This document shows, piece by piece, positions 9,246 to 18,502 of a stretch of DNA of 64,000 bases. The stretch comes from Clostridium_AW malenominatum (GTDB lineage Bacteria > Bacillota > Clostridia > Clostridiales > Clostridiaceae): positions 1,984,001 through 2,048,000 of the forward strand of contig NZ_BAAACF010000001.1 in the NCBI RefSeq assembly GCF_039521365.1, given 5' to 3'. The first letter of the stretch is position 1, and each line of letters opens with the position of its first letter. The notes beneath the pieces are model-generated. The model saw only the letters and a list, made by a program, of their open reading frames with translations, was not told where the DNA came from and ran no database searches. The translations under genes were made by a program, and so were the position numbers.

Positions 9246-10329
9246 ACAAAATAACGACCTTTTAACATCTAGTCAAGTAACTTTTCTACTATTTGGTATT
9301 ACAATGGGGGCTTACTTTTTAAAGTTACCTTATCTTCTTATAAAAATAGCTAAACAAGATGCGTGGATATCCGCTTTACTAGGATGTATATATCCACTAT
9401 ATATCGTGCTTATTGGAAGCTATATTATTAAGAAACATCCTAAGTCTACTATTTTAGAATTAAATAAAAAATATCTTGGCAAACTAATTGGTAGTATTTT
9501 TAATTTTATCTTTTTTATACCCTTCTTTATGTATACTGGAACTGTTACATCAGATTTTATTAGCATTTCCTTAGTATATTTTTTATCATTTTTAGATAAA
9601 ATAAAAATCGGTATTATAACTATTGGAGTATCCGCATATACAGCCTATAAAGGACTAAAGGTATTAGGAAAGATTAATGAAACTGCATTTTATATTACTG
9701 TATGCACCTTATCCTTTTCATTCTTAGCTTTAAAATATGGAAATATTAAAAATGTTATGCCTGCTTTTAACGTTGGAATAATAAATATACTGAAGGCAAG
9801 CAAAGAAACAGCTTACGGATTTTCTAATATTGAACTATTTCTTTTGATTCATCCCTTCGTTAAAAGTAATACTAACATGAAGAGTTGTGGATTAAAAGCA
9901 GTAGCACTAACTACAATTATATATACCTGGGTTGTTTTTATTACAATATTTTTCTTAGGCTCTGATATAGTTCCTAAAAATATTTATTCTTTCATAATGG
10001 TTGCAGAAAGTGTTCAAATACCAATAGTAAATAACTTTAGGGCCATATTTATGTTTTTATGGAGCATAGTTGTGTTTAAATTAATTTCTACCAACTATTA
10101 TTTTTCAACTTTCATTATGAATGATTTAACTAGCATAAATAGAAAAAAAATATGTATATACCTTCTTCCTATAGTGTTTTTATTATCTTTATTATTTTTG
10201 AATGTCTCTATCAAACAAAAGATAATGGACTCTTTGGTGCCAATATCAACGCTTTTTAATATCTTTTTTATATCATTAATAGCATTTTTAACTTTCATTA
10301 AAAATAAATCTTCTTCAAATAATAATTAA
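9238..10329 (+). CDS. GerB-family spore germination permease-like subunit
   Basis: The 363-residue product is almost entirely membrane helices (about ten) and belongs to the endospore germination permease branch of the amino acid/polyamine/organocation fold. The N-terminal LTSSQVTFLLFGITMGAYFL is characteristic. B subunits bind the germinant, often an amino acid, together with the A subunit. It overlaps the A-subunit gene by eight bases, implying translational coupling, and is followed after 37 bases by the C subunit. Confidence 0.92.
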   Translation: MNKQNNDLLTSSQVTFLLFGITMGAYFLKLPYLLIKIAKQDAWISALLGCIYPLYIVLIGSYIIKKHPKSTILELNKKYLGKLIGSIFNFIFFIPFFMYTGTVTSDFISISLVYFLSFLDKIKIGIITIGVSAYTAYKGLKVLGKINETAFYITVCTLSFSFLALKYGNIKNVMPAFNVGIINILKASKETAYGFSNIELFLLIHPFVKSNTNMKSCGLKAVALTTIIYTWVVFITIFFLGSDIVPKNIYSFIMVAESVQIPIVNNFRAIFMFLWSIVVFKLISTNYYFSTFIMNDLTSINRKKICIYLLPIVFLLSLLFLNVSIKQKIMDSLVPISTLFNIFFISLIAFLTFIKNKSSSNNN

Positions 10330-10366
10330 AAAATCACTTCACAATTCCTTATAAGGAGTAATAATT

Positions 10367-11488
10367 ATGTCAAATAAAAAATTTATTTTTATTGTGATTT
10401 GCTCAATCTCTCTATATTTTTATTATAAATTTGGAATAACTTATGTTCCCATAGAGTTCCTTGATATTCCTTCTGCCTCATCTATAGACTTAACTAAGGG
10501 TAGCGGTGAATCAAAGGAGTACATCTCAGATTATACTGCTTATACATATTTCGATCATGAAGAAACCTCTAGAAGAGTTGTCAGTGGAACTTCTATGTCT
10601 TTAGGCAATGCAAGAGAAGATAGACAACTGCGTACCCCTAATAAATCTCTTGTAGCACTGCGAAAAGTTACACTATTAGGAGAAGATTATGCACGGCTTG
10701 GAATAAATACTTTTGTAGATATAACCTTCGCAAATCCTGGAAGTAATGACACTGGATTAGTAGTTATAACACAAGGAAAAGCATCTAATGTTTTAGATAC
10801 TAAAATTGAAGGCTTTCCAAGTGCAGGAGATTATATAGCATCACAAATTAAAAATTCTGTAAATAGTAACTTTTTTTCTAGCAATTATAAATTGATGGAT
10901 ATTTATGTAAGAATGGATGCAGAAGGGAGAAATTTTGTACTTCCATATATTGAAATAATAGATGAAAAGCCGGTAATTACAGGTATGGCATTGTTTAAAA
11001 AAGATAAAATGATAGAAAAGATTGCTGTGCAGGACGCACGTGTTATGAATTTACTAAGAGAAAATAAAGTTAGAGGAATATTAACATTACAGCAAAGCTT
11101 AAAAAAATATACAGATTATGAAGCTATTTCAAAAAGAAAAGTAAAGGTTGAAAAGCAAGATGATAATTATATATTTACAATAAATTTAACAATAAAAGGA
11201 ACTATAGTATCCAATACTTTATATGAAAATCTCCTTATAAGTCCAGAAGTTATGAAAAAATTTGAGCATGATATGGCTGAGCACGTTGAAAGTATATGTC
11301 ATAGATTTATTGAAAAAATGCAAAATGATTATAAAGTTGATTGTCTTGAACTTGGAAGAGATGCTGCAGCAAAATACGGACGTGGTAAAGATACTGATTG
11401 GAACCAGATTGTATGCAACTCAAAAATACAAGTTAATGCTGATGTTAAATTGGAGGGTTTGGGTAGAGGTAATTATTATCAAAAATAG
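10367..11488 (+). CDS. Ger(x)C-family germination protein lacking a canonical lipobox
   Basis: The 373-residue product occupies the C-subunit position of the operon and contains the GerC-type region TGMALFKKDKMIEKI and the C-terminal segment with DCLELGRDAAAKYG. Typical GerC proteins are lipoproteins with a G/A/S-Cys lipobox followed by CWDRREI. Here the N-terminus is a hydrophobic helix with a single Cys12 preceded by Ile, and the WDRREI motif is replaced by FLDIPSASSIDL. It is therefore probably anchored by an uncleaved helix. AAGGAG lies nine bases before the ATG. A bidirectional terminator follows at 11551-11580. Confidence 0.85.
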   Translation: MSNKKFIFIVICSISLYFYYKFGITYVPIEFLDIPSASSIDLTKGSGESKEYISDYTAYTYFDHEETSRRVVSGTSMSLGNAREDRQLRTPNKSLVALRKVTLLGEDYARLGINTFVDITFANPGSNDTGLVVITQGKASNVLDTKIEGFPSAGDYIASQIKNSVNSNFFSSNYKLMDIYVRMDAEGRNFVLPYIEIIDEKPVITGMALFKKDKMIEKIAVQDARVMNLLRENKVRGILTLQQSLKKYTDYEAISKRKVKVEKQDDNYIFTINLTIKGTIVSNTLYENLLISPEVMKKFEHDMAEHVESICHRFIEKMQNDYKVDCLELGRDAAAKYGRGKDTDWNQIVCNSKIQVNADVKLEGLGRGNYYQK

Positions 11489-11550
11489 ATATGCTCTAGG
11501 GAGCAAAAAGCCAATATGCTTCTAAGAAACAATAGCCTTACATAACAAAA

Positions 11551-11580
11551 GAAGAGCTACTCACAGCTCTTCTCTTTTAT
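11551..11580 (+). terminator. Bidirectional terminator between gerC-type gene and degV-type gene
   Basis: AGAAGAGCT ... AGCTCTTCT with A-rich 5' and T-rich 3' flanks forms a 9-bp stem. It overlaps the last codons of the convergent DegV-family gene, so it can end transcription from both sides. Confidence 0.8.
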
Positions 11581-12451
11581 TCCCGAAAAAGAAAAGTGCT
11601 ACTGTTCCAGGGCCCGTATGAGAACCAATTACAGTTCCAATATTATTTATCATCACTGGACCATTAAGTGACGGAAATTTTTTCTCGATTAAATCCCCTA
11701 CTTTACGTGCATCTTCATAGCATGCCGAATTAGAAATAAAGCATTTTCCAGAGTAATTTATACCTGCCTCCCCGTGAATCTCCATCATGCGTACAATCTC
11801 CCCTATTACACGTTTTTTACCGCGAATCTTTTTACGTGGAGTAAGCTTTCCTTCTTTATTAACATTTAATAGTGGACAAATATTAAGTAAACTTCCCACA
11901 GTGGCAGATGTGGCTGATATACGCCCACCTCGCTTATAGTGGGTAAGATCTGTAGAGAAAAACCAATGATGTACATTAAGTTTTTTCTCCTCTAGTAAGG
12001 CATACACCTCTTCAAGGCTAGCTCCATTATCCCGCATATCCGCTGCCATATCTACAAGCAATCCATAGCCTGAAGATGCTCCCAAGGAATCTACTATAAA
12101 GATTTTTCTATCCGGGTACCTTGATAAAAGTTCCTCTCTTGCAATAGTAGCAGAATTGTAGGATCCTGATAAACCAGAAGAAAAGGAAACGTGAAGAATA
12201 TCTTTTTCCTCTTTTAAAAAGGGTTCGAAAAAATCTATATACTGCCCCACATTAACCTGAGAGGTTGTAGGCATTGCTCCTGCTGCAATTTTACTATAAA
12301 ATTCTTCAAAAGAAATAGTTTGGCCCAAGTCATCCGGATACTCTTCTCCATCTAAAATATAATGAAAACAGACAAAGGGAATATTCCTCTCACTAAAATA
12401 ATCATAGGTCATATCTGCTGTTGAACAACAAGTTAAAACGTAATTAAACAT
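11561..12451 (-). CDS. DegV-family fatty-acid-binding protein (FakB-like)
   Basis: The 296-residue product begins with the DegV strand and Thr/Ser site (LTCCSTADM) and contains the conserved TTSQVNVGQY and HVSFSSGLSGSYNSA motifs that hold the fatty-acid carboxylate. A YKRGGRIS segment follows. DegV/FakB proteins carry fatty acids to the FakA kinase for phospholipid synthesis. No fakA-like kinase is adjacent. The start is supported by GAGAGGA upstream. Confidence 0.9.
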   Translation of the reverse strand: MFNYVLTCCSTADMTYDYFSERNIPFVCFHYILDGEEYPDDLGQTISFEEFYSKIAAGAMPTTSQVNVGQYIDFFEPFLKEEKDILHVSFSSGLSGSYNSATIAREELLSRYPDRKIFIVDSLGASSGYGLLVDMAADMRDNGASLEEVYALLEEKKLNVHHWFFSTDLTHYKRGGRISATSATVGSLLNICPLLNVNKEGKLTPRKKIRGKKRVIGEIVRMMEIHGEAGINYSGKCFISNSACYEDARKVGDLIEKKFPSLNGPVMINNIGTVIGSHTGPGTVALFFFGNKREEL

Positions 12452-12610
12452 AATAAAATCCTCTCTTACATTCTGTTAATTTATTTATATTACTCAAAAT
12501 ACCATTATATAATATAATTATTGCCAATTATTTAAAATTACTTACACTTGAAAATCCGTAAGTTAGTAAAAGAGTTTTTATTGTTTTGCATAAACTATCT
12601 TTTCTCCTAT

Positions 12611-13465
12611 TCATTTTATTATATATTTCATAAATTTAGCATTTAGAATAGTTGCTATAATGCCTAATACAACAAAGGAAATAACTAAACCAATAAGTTC
12701 TCTTATAGGAATGTCAATACCCATAGAGGTTTGAAAAACATTTTGTCCAATTACAGTGAATCCGATTATTGTAATAAAAGTCAACAAAACAGGTGTAAGT
12801 TTATAACCAATAGTTTTTTTCTTTAGTAAGGCAATGCCACAACCTAAATAAGTTGGTAGTATTATAGCTAAATCCAATACAAAAGTAGGCTCTGTTGTAT
12901 ATATCTCTATAATAGACAGTGGCTGCCCAGTAATAACAGCTGGTAAAATAAATTCTAACCACACTAAAACAGAACTTCCACTTACCATTAAAAAAATAGC
13001 TGTTCCTTTTAAACTTTTATCTTTAAGTGACTGAGGTAAATTGTCTTCTTTAATTAATCCATTTATCAAGAATATCATGGCGAACAAACAAGAGGAAAAT
13101 AACAATACATAGATTGGAAATAGTCTGTTAAATGTAACACCAAAAGCCAAGCATGATGAATAATAGAGAAGTCCTGCCAGTGCACCTGCCTGCCAAAACT
13201 TATATTTAGCAGAACTTTTACTTAATGCAGTGAAAAATGCAAAAACAATTGCCACAATTAACGTCATAAGGTCTGTTCCTTTATTTCCTCCTGCCTTTAA
13301 AACAGAATTATACTTATAGATTCCATCACCATACAATTCAATGATTTCTCCGTATATATTCTGAACAACAAACCTGCTCCCTCCCGTTGAATAGAATATA
13401 CCAACTAATGCAGTAATTAATGTCAATATAACTATAAAATAACATAAATAATCTATTTTTTTCAT
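12611..13465 (-). CDS. Polytopic membrane protein, function unknown
   Basis: The 284-residue product has about eight predicted membrane helices, beginning with a signal-anchor-like helix after MKKIDYLC. The segment of about 40 residues after helix 1 is outside or between helices and carries no cysteine pair or recognisable motif. I do not recognise the family. It lies 57 bases after the serine hydrolase on the same strand and has its own GGTGGGAG ribosome site, so the two may form a transcription unit. Confidence 0.6.
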   Translation of the reverse strand: MKKIDYLCYFIVILTLITALVGIFYSTGGSRFVVQNIYGEIIELYGDGIYKYNSVLKAGGNKGTDLMTLIVAIVFAFFTALSKSSAKYKFWQAGALAGLLYYSSCLAFGVTFNRLFPIYVLLFSSCLFAMIFLINGLIKEDNLPQSLKDKSLKGTAIFLMVSGSSVLVWLEFILPAVITGQPLSIIEIYTTEPTFVLDLAIILPTYLGCGIALLKKKTIGYKLTPVLLTFITIIGFTVIGQNVFQTSMGIDIPIRELIGLVISFVVLGIIATILNAKFMKYIIK

Positions 13466-13522
13466 ACCAGTCTCCCACCTTCATAAAATAATGAATAATA
13501 CATGTATCTAACAACGGGTAAT

Positions 13523-14560
13523 CTAATCGAAACAGTTTAACAATAAATAAATCAACGGAAAAGGTTGTTTGTTTATTTGATTAATTGTTCCTGTTATAAA
13601 TAAGTTTTTAGCTGGGCAATAAAAAGCAAATGTGCCTGTGGAACCGGAATGTCCTATTATTTCAGGAGCTGGAAAGAACGGTGACATTAATCTTGACATT
13701 TTACATCTCATCATACCAACACCATATTCTAACGGAAACCATTGAATTCTATTCCATTGATAAAGTATAGGAAAATATGTTTCTTTAAAAAGCTTACCGG
13801 TATAAAATGCTTTCAAAAATTTCATTGTATCTTGTGCTGTGGAAATAATACCTCCGGATGCCCCCGCAGATGCCACAGTTAAAGGACGATTTAAAGGTTT
13901 TTCATTTAAATAAATTGGTGCAAAAACACTTGTTGTTTCACATAAAAAAGTGTTCTCTAATTCCAATGGTTGTATGATAAACTCATTATAAATATCTTTC
14001 AGTTCTTTGTGAGTGATTATCTTTGCAATTTCTCCAAGTAAATCGAAATTAATATCTGAATAAAAAGCTTTTCCTTTTGTGCCATTTATAAAATGAGACC
14101 TTAAAGTTTTAGTCCTTTGAAGTGCCTTTTCAAAAGTTAATTCATTATCTTTTTCAAACACTTCATCAAAGTACGTTTTTCCATTTTTATTTTTTTCTGT
14201 TGTGGAATCTGGTAACCCCGTTGTATGAGACAATAATTGCAGTATTGTAATGGTAGAAGAATATTCTTTGTCTTTATAGATGTGTAAGCCAGCAAGATAT
14301 TCTTTAGAAAAAAATTTATCCATAGTGTGGCTTAAGGTGAGTCGTCCTTGTTCTATTAACTTTATAATAACCGCCGTAGTATACATCTTAGTAATACTAG
14401 CTATAGCATATTGAGTATCTGTGTTCATATTACCTGCAGATTTTATCCATGAAAACTCCCCGTCAGTTGATTCAATATCCACAATGGAACCAAATACTTT
14501 TTTATTATCAATTGTTTTATTCAGTACTTTATCAAGCCTATCAACTATACTTCCTTTCAT
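13523..14560 (-). CDS. Beta-lactamase-family serine hydrolase
   Basis: The 345-residue product has the penicillin-binding/class C beta-lactamase fold: the catalytic motif S55-I-T-K58 in AIASITKMYTTAV, a YSDINFDLLGE segment in place of the usual Tyr-x-Asn motif, and HSG in GHSGSTGTFAF as the third motif. It probably hydrolyses esters or peptides; true beta-lactamase activity cannot be inferred. No signal peptide is visible, so it is likely cytoplasmic. The ATG at 14560 follows a GGGGGGT ribosome site; an upstream in-frame ATG at 14590 does not. Confidence 0.82.
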   Translation of the reverse strand: MKGSIVDRLDKVLNKTIDNKKVFGSIVDIESTDGEFSWIKSAGNMNTDTQYAIASITKMYTTAVIIKLIEQGRLTLSHTMDKFFSKEYLAGLHIYKDKEYSSTITILQLLSHTTGLPDSTTEKNKNGKTYFDEVFEKDNELTFEKALQRTKTLRSHFINGTKGKAFYSDINFDLLGEIAKIITHKELKDIYNEFIIQPLELENTFLCETTSVFAPIYLNEKPLNRPLTVASAGASGGIISTAQDTMKFLKAFYTGKLFKETYFPILYQWNRIQWFPLEYGVGMMRCKMSRLMSPFFPAPEIIGHSGSTGTFAFYCPAKNLFITGTINQINKQPFPLIYLLLNCFD

Positions 14561-14648
14561 TTTATACCCCCCATATAAAAACGAAGCCATTTTATGTAAT
14601 TATATCATATAACACAATGTATATCCAAGAAAGGCTGTTATAATAAAT

Positions 14649-14675
14649 AAACCCTCTGACATATCAGAGGGTTTA
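14649..14675 (-). terminator. Terminator after the phosphoglycerate-mutase-like gene
   Basis: AAACCCTCTGA catat TCAGAGGGTTT forms a compact 11-bp stem 12 bases past the stop codon, with T-rich sequence beyond on the minus strand. Confidence 0.88.
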
Positions 14676-14687
14676 ACATATACTAAA

Positions 14688-15941
14688 TTATGATCCTACT
14701 TTATCAGTAAAACCTAATAAATCCATCTGCAACATAAAGATATCATTTGCAGTTAAATTGTTTAGACTACCTGACATAAACTGAGATTCTCCAGCAGATT
14801 TAACACTATCTTTCCGAACATCTCCACCAGCAATAATTGTTGGTACTCCATCACCAGTGTGATCTCTTGCCTCACAAGGGGTGGCGTGATCAGCTGTAAC
14901 TGTTATATAACATTTATTAAGATCGATTTTCTGCCGAATCATTCCAATTGCGTTATCCACTTTTTCAATCATATCTTTTTTTTCAATTGGAAGATTATCA
15001 TGTCCTGCCAAATCCGTAGCTTTAACATGCATCACAACCCAATCGTAGTTCATTTCATTGAGAAGTTTAATGCTCAAATCAACCTTACCTATTAGATCAG
15101 TGTCAAAACTTCCAGTAAAGCTGTCATTACAAAAGTAGTCCATTCCCACAAGCTTTGCGATACCCCCAACAGTTATATCCCCTGCCACACAAGCAGCTTT
15201 GATATTATAAAGCTTCTTAATAGATGGTATATATTTTTCTTGTCCTGCACCTCTAGCTATTACAACATTAGCTATATTTAGCCCTTCTGCATGACGCTGT
15301 TTGTTTATAGGATGATCTTTTAAAATCTCATAAGCACGATTTGTAAATTCCCATAGATTTTTTGATGTTTTTTCTGCGCTACTTGTGCCATCTAATGGAT
15401 TTGGAATAATAAGCTTTGCTCCTTCTTCTGCAGTGCCTGGGTCAGTGCAGGATATTTTATCACTTAGGTCCTCGCCTCTTAAAACTATTGCAACTCTATG
15501 CTCAGTTAGTTCCTTAACAAATACTTGTGTACCATCGGATAGTGTTAATCCATTAATTGCAGCTGCTAATTCTTTTGTTCCTTTACGAATTCTACCAGCA
15601 CGTCTATCAATAACAGTATATTCATCGTCAATAGTTGCAAAATTACCTCTGAAAGCAACATCCCCTGGCATCAATTTTATTCCAGCACTATAAGCTTCAA
15701 GTGGTCCCCTTCCAGAATACACCTTGTTGCTATCGTATCCAAATATATGGAGATGTCCAACATCAGTACCCACTCTTATACCTGGAGCTATTGGATAAAT
15801 ATTTCCACACATTCCTTTTGAAACAAGATAATCCAAGTTAGGCGTTTTTGCACTCTCAAGTGGAGTCATGCCGTTTAATTCTGGGTTGGGCCGATCCCCT
15901 AAGCCATCCAATATTATAAGTAATCCTTGTTTTTTTCTCAT
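14688..15941 (-). CDS. apgM: Archaeal-type phosphoglycerate mutase (ApgM) family protein, altered nucleophile site
   Basis: The 417-residue product is an alkaline-phosphatase-superfamily protein of the ApgM type. Metal ligands appear in ILDGLGDRP near the N-terminus and in the C-terminal VMHVKATDLAGHDN and TADHATPCEARDHTGDG motifs. The family interconverts 2- and 3-phosphoglycerate. The nucleophile region reads GTDVGHLHIFGYD (residues 58-70), with Val61 where ApgM enzymes usually have Thr or Ser, so mutase activity is uncertain. It is the last gene of an operon with an anion symporter and an exported protein, which suggests a role tied to an imported phosphorylated or carboxylated compound. 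Confidence 0.85.
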   Translation of the reverse strand: MRKKQGLLIILDGLGDRPNPELNGMTPLESAKTPNLDYLVSKGMCGNIYPIAPGIRVGTDVGHLHIFGYDSNKVYSGRGPLEAYSAGIKLMPGDVAFRGNFATIDDEYTVIDRRAGRIRKGTKELAAAINGLTLSDGTQVFVKELTEHRVAIVLRGEDLSDKISCTDPGTAEEGAKLIIPNPLDGTSSAEKTSKNLWEFTNRAYEILKDHPINKQRHAEGLNIANVVIARGAGQEKYIPSIKKLYNIKAACVAGDITVGGIAKLVGMDYFCNDSFTGSFDTDLIGKVDLSIKLLNEMNYDWVVMHVKATDLAGHDNLPIEKKDMIEKVDNAIGMIRQKIDLNKCYITVTADHATPCEARDHTGDGVPTIIAGGDVRKDSVKSAGESQFMSGSLNNLTANDIFMLQMDLLGFTDKVGS

Positions 15942-15989
15942 AATCTATACCGCCCTACTATTTAAATTTTAATTTCATGGTGTTTTCTT

Positions 15990-16709
15990 TTAAGCCTTCT
16001 TACCCTTAAGCAAATCTTTGTTCTTTACCATAAAGGCTACAGACAATATAACAGCTGCCACCCACACCACCATTACGTGTGTTTTCAAAGGACTAAAAAT
16101 ATTAATAGCTAGTTTAGTCTCTTGCCCGGCGCTAATACCCTCAAAGTCGAATCCACCAAAGACATATCCATCCTTCTCAGTTATATCAAAAGCTTCTTCA
16201 GCATCATAATTCACAATATTTAAGAGTTCTTTTCCCTTTGGTGCAGCTATCTTAGCAGAATATGATTTAATAGCATTTGGAGAAGTGTTCACCACTTTAT
16301 GCTCTATGGTTAATGCACCACTTGGGAAAGTATCTCCTAACTTAGCTTTTTTCCCTTCGTAAAGACCCTCTTTATTCATAGTCACTTCAAAAGTAACTTC
16401 AGATCTCTTTTCATTAAATATTATCAGGTTATATTTTTGATCACCATATTCTACCGTCTTTTGCTTCTCTGCTATGCTGCCTTTTATTGCTTCTACCTTT
16501 AATATTTTACTTTTACTATATAACGGAAAGGCAACTTCACCATTATCATTGGTTACAGCAGTAATTTTTTGAGATATTATTGCGTTTTTTCCATCAGGTG
16601 TAAGTGTGTCTTCTACCTTCTCTAGCTTTCCTAAATCCATTGCATAAGCAGTATTAGAAAATATGCAAATAAAAACAACAGCTATTAGGGAAAAAATCCT
16701 TTTTTTCAT
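15990..16709 (-). CDS. Exported protein with C-terminal membrane anchor, symporter-linked
   Basis: The 239-residue product starts with a clear signal peptide ending near NTAYA, continues as a beta-rich extracytoplasmic domain (GALTIEHKVVNTSP, YVFGGFDFEGISAG), and ends with one membrane helix and a basic tail (KNKDLLKGKKA). This places the body outside the cell. I do not recognise the domain. It lies between the DASS symporter (13 bases upstream) and the ApgM-like gene (48 bases downstream), so it may bind ligand for, or assist, the transporter. The ATG at 16709 follows AGGAGGG. Confidence 0.7.
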   Translation of the reverse strand: MKKRIFSLIAVVFICIFSNTAYAMDLGKLEKVEDTLTPDGKNAIISQKITAVTNDNGEVAFPLYSKSKILKVEAIKGSIAEKQKTVEYGDQKYNLIIFNEKRSEVTFEVTMNKEGLYEGKKAKLGDTFPSGALTIEHKVVNTSPNAIKSYSAKIAAPKGKELLNIVNYDAEEAFDITEKDGYVFGGFDFEGISAGQETKLAINIFSPLKTHVMVVWVAAVILSVAFMVKNKDLLKGKKA

Positions 16710-16722
16710 ACCTTTGTCCCTC

Positions 16723-18189
16723 CTATACAATTCCTATAATTTTAAACCATGTAAATGAGGCTATAATCATTATTGCCCATTTAGCTAATAATACCAGTAT
16801 CCCATAAAGCATTTGTTCAAGTACTGTAAAATATCCTGTACCATAATAAATCAAATTAACCTTGCTATGAGGTGGTAATGTAATGGTATCAGCTATACAG
16901 AATGCCGCAGGTAATGCTAAGGCAACTGGGTTATACCCTGTAGCATTTGCAATACCAATTATAGTTGGGATAAGTATAATAGTTCTTACAGTCTTTGAAG
17001 TAAAGAGGAAGTGACTAAAACTTGCTATGAACATTAACACCGCAAATAATGCAGTAAAACTCATATTTTCCACTCCCATTTTCTTGAAAATAATATTTAA
17101 TCCCCAAGCTGCAAGTCCTGTCTCATCAAGAGCTACACCTCCAGCGTAAGCACCACAGGCAAATATTAGTAGGTTCCATGATATTTTTGCTTCTTTCCAC
17201 TGTAGGATTCCTATATATGGCAAGAAGAAGAGTGCTGCTGATAGTACAGCAACCATTACAAGACTTAACTGAACTCCAAAAAGTTTAACCTGTAAACTGT
17301 CCATTGCCCAAAGAGCTAGAGTCACAGCAAATATTAAAAGTGCTTTCTTCTCAGTAATAGTCATTTTTCCAAGCTTATTATATTCATCCTTAAGTTTAGT
17401 CAAATCAAGTTTTTTTGACTCAGATTTAGGTAATTTAAATATCATCTTACCTATAAAAAACATTGCAACTAAAGTTAATATTGTTATGGGCGCAGATGCG
17501 ATAAACCATTCCATCCAAGAAACATCATGACCTGTGAGATCCTTTATAAAGCTAATTGCAAGAATCTGTGATGATGTAGCGGTGACAATTGCAGCAGTAG
17601 ATAAGTTGTTAGCCTGTATGCCATGTATTGCAAGTAATTTTCCAAAGCTATTCTTTGGATCGTTAATATTTGCTTCAAAAGCCTCCACTACTAAGAGTAC
17701 TATTGGGAACATCATAGCCGCTCTAGCTGTAGTAGATGGCACAACAAATGCTATCAAGAAGTTGATTATAATAAGAAGTATTAGTACACTATTAACACTC
17801 TTTCCAAACTTAGTTATTAAATAAAGTGCCATTCTCTTAGCTAGCCCACTTTTTTCCATACCTGAAGCTATGATAAAGGCTGTAAACGTAAGCCAAATTA
17901 CTTCATACCCCAATACTCCCATAGCTTGTGCCTCACTCCAAGCTCCTGTTAGTGGTAAAGCAACGATTACTAATAAGGATACTGCATAGTTAGGTATACT
18001 TTCAGTAATCCAAAGTATTAGAGCTGTAAGGAAAACTCCCAATGCCATCTTTCCTGCATAAGACAATCCCGCTGGAGTTGGCATTGTATAAATTATCGCG
18101 AAAATTAATAACGCTAATGGCAAACCAAAGAACTGCATTTTAAGCTCAAAAGGACTTTTTACCTTTTTAACTTTAACTGTTGTTTCCAT
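16723..18189 (-). CDS. SLC13/DASS-family anion (dicarboxylate-type) symporter
   Basis: The 488-residue product has about 11-12 membrane helices with the DASS layout: an N-terminal LWITESIPNYAVSLL helix, a first substrate/sodium motif (VPSTTARAAMMFP, SNT-like) and a second near the C-terminus (TITLPPHSKVNLIYYG). DASS proteins import di- or tricarboxylates, sulfate or related anions with sodium. The substrate is unknown; its partner genes (ApgM-like and an exported protein) argue for a phosphorylated or carboxylated anion. A LysR regulator is transcribed divergently and probably controls this operon. Confidence 0.88.
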   Translation of the reverse strand: METTVKVKKVKSPFELKMQFFGLPLALLIFAIIYTMPTPAGLSYAGKMALGVFLTALILWITESIPNYAVSLLVIVALPLTGAWSEAQAMGVLGYEVIWLTFTAFIIASGMEKSGLAKRMALYLITKFGKSVNSVLILLIIINFLIAFVVPSTTARAAMMFPIVLLVVEAFEANINDPKNSFGKLLAIHGIQANNLSTAAIVTATSSQILAISFIKDLTGHDVSWMEWFIASAPITILTLVAMFFIGKMIFKLPKSESKKLDLTKLKDEYNKLGKMTITEKKALLIFAVTLALWAMDSLQVKLFGVQLSLVMVAVLSAALFFLPYIGILQWKEAKISWNLLIFACGAYAGGVALDETGLAAWGLNIIFKKMGVENMSFTALFAVLMFIASFSHFLFTSKTVRTIILIPTIIGIANATGYNPVALALPAAFCIADTITLPPHSKVNLIYYGTGYFTVLEQMLYGILVLLAKWAIMIIASFTWFKIIGIV

Positions 18190-18502
18190 AAATTGAATCT
18201 CCCCTTTATTAAAATATAAAATTATATCAAAAGTTAACTATTTGATAATTCAATAATACTGAAAAAACTTCATATTAGCCAATTACATTTAATTATGATA
18301 ATGATAAATATTATTTATAGTTAACATAAAAACTCATATTCATAAATTATATTTATAAGGCGAATAAAAAAGCTGTTGTAATAGCATTTATTTATATACT
18401 TTCTATCGAAAATGGTTTATACTACAATAAATAATATTTATGTGTAAACGGATTAATAATATTAACTTACACTTATATATACTCTATCAAGGAGGCGGAA
18501 AA
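18190..18502. promoter_or_regulatory. Divergent control region, paired inverted 15-mers
   Basis: The 313 bases between the symporter and the LysR gene hold no gene. ATAAATATTATTTAT at 18304-18318 recurs as its exact reverse complement at 18427-18441, and each is nearly palindromic. The pair, about 120 bases apart, is a plausible LysR-type binding arrangement for autoregulation and operon activation; this is inference, since AT-rich DNA can produce such matches by chance. Confidence 0.45.

Noticed and set aside
12541..12600. Possible terminator or small RNA in the spacer between DegV and the membrane protein gene
   Set aside because: The complementary stretches are short and mismatched, and no T run follows.
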